Origin: Deltaproteobacteria bacterium
GTDB taxonomy: Bacteria > Desulfobacterota > UBA8473
Direction of reading: 5' to 3'
Length of the DNA stretch: 11,155 nt
Assembly (NCBI GenBank): GCA_030643245.1
Contig: DAOWME010000080.1
Span: forward strand, 1 to 11,155
Positions 5,736 through 11,155 of the stretch are shown one piece after another (position 1 is the first letter of the stretch; each line of letters opens with the position of its first letter). The position numbers and the translations under genes are program-made. The notes beneath the pieces were generated by a model that was not told the origin of the DNA, did no database searches, and saw only the letters and a list, made by a program, of their open reading frames with translations.

Positions 5736-7103
5736 ATGATGATTAAAGCAGTGAATCCGGCAACTGGAGAAGTGATCAGGAAGTACGAAGAGATGACGGC
5801 AGAAGAGGTAGCGGTGGTGATCACTGAATCACATGAAGCCTTTTCAGGGTGGCGAAAAACGAGCTTTGCGAAGCGGTCAGAGGTGATGAGGAAAGCGGCC
5901 CAAGTCTTGCAGGATCATTCGCATGAATATGCGATGTTGATGGCCCAAGAGATGGGCAAACCCATAAAGGACGGCAGGGCGGAAATAGAAAAATGTGCCC
6001 GGGTCTGCGACTATTATGCAGGAAACGCTGAGAAGTTCCTGGCGGAGGAAATCATAGAGACGGACGCAACCAGGAGCTTTGTCACTTGCAAACCATTGGG
6101 CGTCATACTCGCGGTAATGCCCTGGAATTTCCCTTTTTGGCAGGTTTTTCGTTTCAGCGCGCCAGCTCTTATGGCCGGTAATACGAGTGTCGTAAAGCAC
6201 GCTTCAAACGTCCCGGGTTGTGCTTTGGCCATTGAGGATGTCTTCCGCAAAGCAAGGTTTCCTCGGAATGTCCTTAGAACGTTACTCGTCAGGAACAATA
6301 AAGTCGAAACAATCATAGAGGATTCAAGGGTCAAGGCAGTCACCCTTACCGGCAGTGTGCCTGCGGGCAAGGCTGTTTCCAGGAAGGCGGGTGAAATGAT
6401 CAAAAAAACAGTCCTCGAACTGGGGGGCAGTGACCCCTATGTGATCTTGGAGGATGCCGACCCTGAGGTTGCGGTGACGGCATGTGTCGCGAGCAGGCTT
6501 AACAACTCCGGACAGAGTTGCATCTCAGCAAAGCGGTTTATCATAGTCGAGCCCCTTAGACAGCGGTTTGAGGAGCTTCTGGTACAGCAGATGCGTGCTT
6601 TAAAGGTCGGCGATCCAATGGAGGATGACACTGCACTGGGTCCTTTGGCCAGGCACGACCTGAGGGATCAGGTTCACCGACAAGTAATCATGAGTGTTGA
6701 AAAAGGTGCAAAATGTCTTCTTGGCGGCAAGGTTCCAGCGCACAGAGGCGCCTTTTATCCTCCCACTATCCTCACAGATGTCAAGAGAGGTATGCCTGCA
6801 TACGAAGAGGAGTTATTCGGACCGGTGGCATCAATCATCTCAGTGAAGGATGAGAAAGAAGCGATCAGGGTGGCAAATGATTCCGTATTTGGTCTTGGTG
6901 CGGCCATCTTCACCAAAGACGTGGCAAAGGGGGAAAGGGTTGCGGCAGACGAGCTTGATGCGGGCTGCTGTTTCGTTAACACCTTTGTCAAGTCTGATCC
7001 CCGTCTGCCCTTCGGAGGTGTGAAGGAAAGCGGGTATGGTCGCGAGTTATCTCACTACGGGATCAAGGAGTTTGTAAATGTCAAAACTGTTTTTGTGAAG
7101 TGA
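5736..7103 (+). CDS. NAD(P)+-dependent aldehyde dehydrogenase, Sad/YneI (succinate-semialdehyde) type
   Basis: A 455-residue cytoplasmic oxidoreductase that oxidises an aldehyde to its acid. It aligns along its whole length with the short E. coli Sad (YneI) group. Visible motifs: NPATGE at 7-12, PLGVILAVMPWNFPFWQVFR (about 120-139) with Asn131, the cofactor Lys154, TLTGSVPAGKAV (203-214), the general base Glu228 in LELGGSDP, and the nucleophile Cys262 in NNSGQSCISAKR. The ending LPFGGVKESGYGRELSHYGIKEF is also typical. Two consecutive ATGs (5736 and 5739) make the start uncertain by one codon; the ribosome site is weak. It follows the mutase by 53 bases. Succinate semialdehyde is the usual substrate in the group, but here the aldehyde may instead be linked to the mutase pathway. 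Confidence 0.92.
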   Translation: MMIKAVNPATGEVIRKYEEMTAEEVAVVITESHEAFSGWRKTSFAKRSEVMRKAAQVLQDHSHEYAMLMAQEMGKPIKDGRAEIEKCARVCDYYAGNAEKFLAEEIIETDATRSFVTCKPLGVILAVMPWNFPFWQVFRFSAPALMAGNTSVVKHASNVPGCALAIEDVFRKARFPRNVLRTLLVRNNKVETIIEDSRVKAVTLTGSVPAGKAVSRKAGEMIKKTVLELGGSDPYVILEDADPEVAVTACVASRLNNSGQSCISAKRFIIVEPLRQRFEELLVQQMRALKVGDPMEDDTALGPLARHDLRDQVHRQVIMSVEKGAKCLLGGKVPAHRGAFYPPTILTDVKRGMPAYEEELFGPVASIISVKDEKEAIRVANDSVFGLGAAIFTKDVAKGERVAADELDAGCCFVNTFVKSDPRLPFGGVKESGYGRELSHYGIKEFVNVKTVFVK

Positions 7104-7141
7104 GTGGGCGTAAACGGATGGTTTAGTTACCGGGGGGGACA

Positions 7142-8335
7142 ATGATCAGGAAAGCATTACTTTTGAGGGTCCTCGATGCCGCCAGTATGCAGAGATGGAA
7201 CGACAAAATCAGGCCAGTGGAACTGACAGAACTCGATAAACAAGCCCACAAAATGATAATCGCTTACACTCTCGGCAAATATGAAGAGGATAAGGATGAA
7301 TTCGATTGGATAGAGGTCATTGAAGGCGGCCTCTTCGAATTCTTGCAGCGCCTTGTTGTCACAGACATAAAACCCCAGATCTTTCATAGAATTAAAGAGG
7401 ATAAGGCTAAGTACAGAGAACTGAATCAATGGGTTTTCAAAGAATTGGAGTCAATCATATCACCTCTCGGTGAGGAATTCTGCGAAAGGTTCACAAACCA
7501 CTTCTTTTCCGAGGCGGCAGGCAACATTAATAGAAGGATCTTAGACGCAGCACATTTTTACGCCACCAAGTGGGAGTTCAACATCATAGAACGTGCAAAC
7601 CCCGAAAGCTATGAGATAGAGGAGATAAAGAAGAGCCTTCAGCTAGAACAGGAAAAGAACTATGATCTGGAGGGCATGGCGCAACTGGTAATGTATCATA
7701 GGCTTAGGGGCTTCGTAGACCTGTGCGGCCAACTGAGGTTTCAGGTAAGATGGGGCCATATACACAGAATCCCATCAACATATGTCCTGGGGCATATGTT
7801 GATGGTTGCCATACTGTCGTACCTCTTTACCCTTGAGATAAAAGGCTGCAAGAGAAGGTGTATAAATAACTACTTTACTGGATTATTCCACGATCTGCCT
7901 GAGGTCCTTACCCGGGACATAATCTCTCCGGTCAAGAATTCGGTAAAGGGCTTGAGCCGTCTAATAAAGCAGTATGAAATGGAACAGATGAGAGAGGTGT
8001 ACCGTATGATCCCATTGGAATGGCACGATGAAATCAAGATGTTTACTGAGGATGAATTCACGAGTACGGTGAGGATTGACAACAAAACAAAAAAGGTAAA
8101 GAGCAACGACATTAGCGACAGGTATGATGGAAATGAATTCAATCCAAGGGATGGAGAGCTGGTAAAGGTAGCGGACGATTTGTCCGCATTTATAGAAGCA
8201 TATTCCGCCATTAAAAATGGAAGCAAGAGCCCTGATCTGGATTATGCCAAGGCATCCATAAGGAAACAATATCAAAAGCCCCGGTTTGATATCGGGGGTC
8301 TCAATATTGGAGAGATTTTCGCTGATTTCGATTAA
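7142..8335 (+). CDS. HD-domain metal-dependent phosphohydrolase, YfbR-like / HD_2-HD_3 family
   Basis: A 397-residue, helix-rich soluble protein. The HD active site lies in the C-terminal half: His218 (LGHMLMVA), His250-Asp251 in GLFHDLPEVLTRDI, and Asp345 or Asp346 in VKVADDLSAFIEAY, matching the H...HD...D metal ligands of the 5'-nucleotidase YfbR and relatives. The HDLPEVLTRD segment is the HDxxE-type signature of that branch. The N-terminal half also starts with a related-looking element (QRWNDKIRPVELTELDKQAHKM, here split as residues 17-27 and 28-38). The family removes phosphate from nucleotides; this protein's substrate is not known. A run of seven G (7132-7138) just before the ATG acts as ribosome site. 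It sits 38 bases after the dehydrogenase and 18 before the macro-domain gene, so it is likely in the same transcript. Confidence 0.82.
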   Translation: MIRKALLLRVLDAASMQRWNDKIRPVELTELDKQAHKMIIAYTLGKYEEDKDEFDWIEVIEGGLFEFLQRLVVTDIKPQIFHRIKEDKAKYRELNQWVFKELESIISPLGEEFCERFTNHFFSEAAGNINRRILDAAHFYATKWEFNIIERANPESYEIEEIKKSLQLEQEKNYDLEGMAQLVMYHRLRGFVDLCGQLRFQVRWGHIHRIPSTYVLGHMLMVAILSYLFTLEIKGCKRRCINNYFTGLFHDLPEVLTRDIISPVKNSVKGLSRLIKQYEMEQMREVYRMIPLEWHDEIKMFTEDEFTSTVRIDNKTKKVKSNDISDRYDGNEFNPRDGELVKVADDLSAFIEAYSAIKNGSKSPDLDYAKASIRKQYQKPRFDIGGLNIGEIFADFD

Positions 8336-8353
8336 GAGAAGTGGGGGGATATC

Positions 8354-8884
8354 ATGGATATCAAGGTAAACGAGTCTATCGTCTTCCTCGTGGAAGGAGA
8401 CATAACCAAAGAGAAAACCGATGCTATTGTCAATGCGGCCAATTCAAGGTTGGCGGGCGGTGGGGGTGTAGACGGTGCGATTCACCGGGCCGGCGGCCCG
8501 GCCATTATGGAGGAGTGCAGAAAGATCGGCGGGTGTCCCACTGGAAAAGCAGTAATCACTACCGGGGGGAAACTCAATGCCAAACACGTGATCCATACTG
8601 TAGGCCCCATATACAGGGGAGGAATGAAGGATGAAGCCGGGCTTCTGGCGAGCGCGTACAAGGAAAGTCTCAAACTTGCCTCATCAAAAGGATTGAAGAG
8701 TATAGCTTTTCCTTCTATCAGTACCGGGGCCTATGGGTATCCTTTGGCAGAGGCTGCCAGTATCGCATTAAAGACTGTGACAGACTATCTCAAAGAGAAG
8801 ACCGACATTAAAATGGTTCGCTTTGTCCTCTTTGGGCGGCATGCATATGAGGAATACGAGAAGGCACTCAAAGGTATGTTTTAA
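8354..8884 (+). CDS. Macro-domain protein, MacroD-type ADP-ribose-binding hydrolase
   Basis: A 176-residue single-domain protein. It shows all main MacroD motifs: GDITKEKTDAIVNAANSRL (15-33) with Asn30, GGGGVDGAIHRAGG (35-48) with Asp40, TGGKLNAKHVIHTVGP (70-85), and the phosphate loop SISTGAYGYP (121-130). Such enzymes bind ADP-ribose and remove it from O-acetyl-ADP-ribose or from ADP-ribosylated acidic side chains. Length is normal for a complete domain. The ribosome site is a G6 run (8343-8348) six bases before the ATG, and the ATG itself lies between two GATATC words. The gene is tightly spaced between the HD gene (18 bases) and the synthetase-like gene (21 bases), which supports cotranscription. 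No ADP-ribosyltransferase or sirtuin is visible in the window. Confidence 0.92.
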   Translation: MDIKVNESIVFLVEGDITKEKTDAIVNAANSRLAGGGGVDGAIHRAGGPAIMEECRKIGGCPTGKAVITTGGKLNAKHVIHTVGPIYRGGMKDEAGLLASAYKESLKLASSKGLKSIAFPSISTGAYGYPLAEAASIALKTVTDYLKEKTDIKMVRFVLFGRHAYEEYEKALKGMF

Positions 8885-8905
8885 GAAAGAAATGAGGAAG
8901 TCAGA

Positions 8906-10282
8906 ATGATAAATCACGTGATCGGAACTGTTTTCTATCCTCGAAACGTGGCGGTAATCGGCGCCTCCGAATCGAGGGACAATATGGGCAAAAACATAGT
9001 CCAGAACCTTCTGGACCATCATTTTCAAGGTGAGGTCTTCCCAGTGGGTCCAAAAGGGGGCAGTATATTCGGATTGAAGATATATCCGTCAGTGCTGGAT
9101 ATACCTGAGAATATAGACTTTGCCGCCATGATTACACCCGCCAGAACCGTGCCGGATCTCGTTGGTCAATGCGGTAAGAAAGGGGCAAAGGTTATCTATA
9201 TAGCTACAGGCGGATTCAGGGAATTCAACAGTGAAAACGCTGATATTGAGACAGAGTTACTGGCGCAGGCCAGAAGATATGGTGTCAGGTTGATAGGACC
9301 TAACTGTATCGGGGTGATCAACAGTGAGATCGGGCTCTGTCTGCCCTTCTCGGCCATACCTCCCCTTAAGATAGGTCCAGTATCGATCCTCTCCCAAAGC
9401 GGGGGTGTGGCCAACAGTTACCTCATGCATCTCTTTGCGGAAAACATAGGGGTTAACAAATGGGTGAGTATGGGCAATAAGCTCGATCTGGAAGAGACTG
9501 ATTTTATAGAGTACCTCTTGGAAGATCCATGGACCCAGGTCATTTGTGTCCATTCAGAGGGGTTGAAGATGGGACAAAGGCTCCTGGAACTGGCACAGTC
9601 ATCTACGAAACCCATCATACTCCATAAGGTGAGCCGGTTTGTGGCTACGGCGGAAGTCGCCGATTCTCATACCGCTGCCATAGCCAATGACGATAGACTC
9701 ATTGACGCCATATGCCGGCAGGGTCCGATCGTCAGGGCGGAAACCATCAATGAGGCTGTAAGCTATGCAAAGGCATTCATATTACCAAAGCTCAAGGGAA
9801 ACAGGCTCGCGGTTGTCTCCCGTTCCGGGGGTCACGGCGTGATAGCCACCGATTTCTGCGTCAAGTATGGCTTTGAGATGCCCCCGTATAATGATGAATA
9901 CCTAAAGAGAGTTGAAGAGTTCTTCAGGGCAAAGGTAGTAAAAACCGCTAACCCTCTTGACCTTGGCGACTTGTGGAATTTTGAGTCATACTGGTATATA
10001 TTGGAAAATGCTATAAAACAGGACCAGTTCGATGGTATGTTGTTCGTTTTTGCCTACAATTTGGTTCAGCAGCATGAGCTAATGGTAAACACAACGATTT
10101 TTTTGTCGGAATTGATAAGACGTTACAATAAACCCATTGCCTTTGTTCTTCAGGGATGGAAGGAGAGGGTAGATAGGCTGAGAGAGAGCGTCTCTTTTCC
10201 CGTTTTTTCCGAGATAGACGAAGCAGTGAAGGCCCTTGCAACCTCTCGGGACTTTTACCGCAAGAAGAGCATGAACCCCTAA
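8906..10282 (+). CDS. ADP-forming acyl-CoA synthetase, alpha-subunit-type protein without ATP-grasp
   Basis: A 458-residue protein of the NDP-forming acyl-CoA synthetase superfamily, which couples acyl-CoA cleavage to ATP formation. The CoA-binding Rossmann-like domain spans about 8-135 (NVAVIGASESRDNMGKN; later GPNCIGVIN at 131-139). A succinyl-CoA-ligase-like domain follows, with SILSQSGGV (160-168), GNKLDLEETDFIEYLLEDP (190-208) and Glu218. His255 in ADSHTAAIA is in the place of the phosphorylated catalytic His of ADP-forming acetyl-CoA synthetases. A third domain (about 290-450) completes the alpha-type layout. There is no ATP-grasp (beta) domain, and no beta gene in the window, so either a partner lies elsewhere or the protein has another CoA-linked role. 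GAGGA seven bases upstream supports the start. It is the last gene of the run and ends ten bases before a hairpin. Confidence 0.87.
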   Translation: MINHVIGTVFYPRNVAVIGASESRDNMGKNIVQNLLDHHFQGEVFPVGPKGGSIFGLKIYPSVLDIPENIDFAAMITPARTVPDLVGQCGKKGAKVIYIATGGFREFNSENADIETELLAQARRYGVRLIGPNCIGVINSEIGLCLPFSAIPPLKIGPVSILSQSGGVANSYLMHLFAENIGVNKWVSMGNKLDLEETDFIEYLLEDPWTQVICVHSEGLKMGQRLLELAQSSTKPIILHKVSRFVATAEVADSHTAAIANDDRLIDAICRQGPIVRAETINEAVSYAKAFILPKLKGNRLAVVSRSGGHGVIATDFCVKYGFEMPPYNDEYLKRVEEFFRAKVVKTANPLDLGDLWNFESYWYILENAIKQDQFDGMLFVFAYNLVQQHELMVNTTIFLSELIRRYNKPIAFVLQGWKERVDRLRESVSFPVFSEIDEAVKALATSRDFYRKKSMNP

Positions 10283-10292
10283 GGTTACCCTC

Positions 10293-10349
10293 AGGGACGA
10301 GGCCGAAAGCTGAGCGCCAACTTGAGGAAGTCATTTCGGCCTCGTCCCT
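10293..10349. terminator. Bidirectional hairpin between convergent genes
   Basis: Perfect 16-base arms AGGGACGAGGCCGAAA (10293-10308) and its complement (10334-10349) enclose a 25-base loop, which itself contains a small ACTT-GAGG-AAGT hairpin. The structure lies ten bases after the plus-strand operon and touches the stop codon of the minus-strand gene. Position and stem strength suggest transcription termination for both sides. No long U-tract follows, so it may act partly as an mRNA 3'-end protector. Confidence 0.65.
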
Positions 10350-10969
10350 TATGGTATGATCCATTCGTCCCCAAAGTGGAGAGGAAGCTCCCCACAACAG
10401 ACAGGTCCCACATTCACATGCCACCCTGTAAGCCTCATTATCTCATTCTCCAGGGGTCTGGCCAATCCTGGAATGACCATCTCTCTGTGATCGATTTTTT
10501 TTCTCATCCCACTTTCCTCAATCATGTCCCTGATGCGGTCCTCAGTAAATGTCCCATAGATCATTGCCATATCAATTGTGTTTCCTCTAGTATCGACAAA
10601 GAGTGCATAGAAGGGCTTGGCTGTTGTGCTGATAACCGCGGATAGAGCCAACTGGGTGAGTTCCGAATTACCCGAGATGAGCAAAATCGAGTTTCTGTCC
10701 GGCATGTTGAACTCAACAAGGCCAGGTTCTGCAGGAACTGGAAGCTGCATGAGTTCCATTTCCGGAATAATCCGCTCAGCATTCACAGCCGTATGGAACG
10801 CATAGGCCATATTCTCAGAGAGGTACGGGCAAGATTCGGGTTTAGCTTCGTTGGTTTTTAGTTGTTCCAGTAACGTGTTACATTTGGAAAATCCGCATTC
10901 CCCGCAGTTGGTTTGAGGCAGGTATTTGCAGAAGTCGATTTTGTCAAAATATAGATTGGTCTTCAACAT
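10349..10969 (-). CDS. Miniature corrinoid iron-sulfur protein-like protein (Fe-S domain plus CFeSP C-terminal domain)
   Basis: A 206-residue protein. Residues 1-50 carry a [4Fe-4S] motif of the PF04060 type: Cys22-x2-Cys25-x4-Cys30-x16-Cys47 in the context YLPQTNCGECGFSKC, as at the N terminus of the large subunit (AcsC/CdhE) of the corrinoid iron-sulfur protein. Residues from about 93 to 200 resemble the C-terminal cobamide-binding part of that subunit: FYALFVDTRGN, then REMVIPGLARPLENEI and TGWHVNVGP. The central TIM barrel of AcsC, which joins these parts in the full protein (about 440 residues), is missing. It therefore looks like a compact electron-transfer or cobamide-handling protein rather than a methyl carrier of acetyl-CoA synthase. 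A Cys191-Cys192 pair near the end is notable. GAGGAGG three bases before the ATG supports the start, though spacing is short. It faces the operon and need not share its regulation. Confidence 0.75.
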   Translation of the reverse strand: MLKTNLYFDKIDFCKYLPQTNCGECGFSKCNTLLEQLKTNEAKPESCPYLSENMAYAFHTAVNAERIIPEMELMQLPVPAEPGLVEFNMPDRNSILLISGNSELTQLALSAVISTTAKPFYALFVDTRGNTIDMAMIYGTFTEDRIRDMIEESGMRKKIDHREMVIPGLARPLENEIMRLTGWHVNVGPVCCGELPLHFGDEWIIP

Positions 10970-11006
10970 CGGCCTCCTCAGATGCTATTCGATTTGGTTC
11001 CCATAG

Positions 11007-11012
11007 ATTATA
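11007..11012 (-). promoter_or_regulatory. Possible -10 element for the Fe-S/corrinoid-type gene
   Basis: A perfect TATAAT on the minus strand about 38 bases before the start codon. I find no good -35 at 16-18 bases, so either it depends on an activator or it is chance. Confidence 0.25.
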
Positions 11013-11048
11013 TCTTCAGAAATTTCCGGTATCCTTCATAAGAGCTAT

Positions 11049-11065
11049 AAAGTGGTTTACACTTT
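11049..11065. promoter_or_regulatory. Inverted repeat AAAGTG-GTTTA-CACTTT
   Basis: Perfect six-base arms around five bases, upstream of the proposed -10 of the minus-strand gene and next to a run of nine A (11071-11079). It could be an activator or repressor site. Confidence 0.3.
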
Positions 11066-11102
11066 CTAATAAAAAAAAACGGTCTCGGCACAGTTTCAAC
11101 GG

Positions 11103-11136
11103 TGGTCAAATTTTAATCCGTGCAGCTGTTTGACCA
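11103..11136. promoter_or_regulatory. Inverted repeat TGGTCAAA ... TTTGACCA
   Basis: Perfect eight-base arms (11103-11110 and 11129-11136) separated by 18 bases, near the right edge. It may be two half-sites of a regulator or a weak hairpin from a gene beyond the window. Confidence 0.35.
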
Positions 11137-11155
11137 TTCTAGTGCGCGTTAAGAA

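Noticed and set aside
8341..8634. Overlapping frame of 97 codons with many Gly, Arg and His
   Set aside because: It is a frame-shifted reading of the macro-domain gene; the Gly-rich look comes from that gene's own conserved codons.
7142..8884. HD plus macro genes as an anti-phage defence system
   Set aside because: No nuclease, nucleotide cyclase, toxin or other effector lies nearby, and both neighbours are metabolic genes in the same tight operon; the metabolic reading is better supported.
10011..10424. Minus-strand frame of 137 codons spanning the convergent junction
   Set aside because: It crosses the 16-base hairpin and lies antisense to the synthetase gene, with no recognisable motif.

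Overview
The window reads as chromosomal DNA of an anaerobic bacterium, most plausibly a Desulfobacterota (Deltaproteobacteria)-like lineage. This is inferred from enzyme content: a class III CoA-transferase, a cobalamin-dependent acyl-CoA mutase catalytic subunit, an ADP-forming acyl-CoA synthetase alpha-type protein and a small protein related to the corrinoid iron-sulfur protein of the acetyl-CoA pathway. RAYT-type transposase debris and short GC-rich palindromes fit such genomes. No rRNA, tRNA or taxonomic marker gene was seen, so the assignment is tentative.

Layout. Positions 1-775 hold no intact gene. They carry the C-terminal remnant of a REP-associated tyrosine transposase (317-586, minus) between short palindromes and tandem repeats. 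Next come two minus-strand genes: a cation/proton antiporter with an unusual soluble tail (776-2227) and a CaiB/BaiF CoA-transferase (2366-3577). A 329-base divergent control region (3578-3906) follows. It has a consensus promoter on each side and two short palindromic sites that could be operators. To the right lies a tight plus-strand run, probably one operon: acyl-CoA mutase large subunit (3907-5682), Sad/YneI-type aldehyde dehydrogenase (5736-7103), HD-domain phosphohydrolase (7142-8335), macro-domain protein (8354-8884) and ADP-forming acyl-CoA synthetase alpha-type protein (8906-10282). It ends at a strong 16-bp hairpin shared with a convergent minus-strand gene for a miniature Fe-S/corrinoid-type protein (10349-10969). 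The last 186 bases are the upstream region of that gene, with two inverted repeats.

How the genes may work together (inference). The CoA-transferase could activate a carboxylic acid. The mutase could rearrange the carbon skeleton of the acyl-CoA using adenosylcobalamin supplied by a separate small subunit. The dehydrogenase and the synthetase-like protein could handle an aldehyde or thioester and recover energy. The mutase is the most interesting gene. It keeps the catalytic His and the carboxylate-binding Arg of methylmalonyl-CoA mutase, but the loop that normally carries the substrate-stacking Tyr is replaced by a longer Gly/Ser/Pro-rich segment, the radical-cage Tyr is Gly, and a second substrate-facing region is rewritten. 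That points to a substrate other than methylmalonyl-CoA. No B12-binding small subunit, no MeaB-type GTPase and no ATP-grasp beta subunit are encoded here. The HD and macro-domain genes inside this operon are unexplained and suggest a linked nucleotide or ADP-ribose function.
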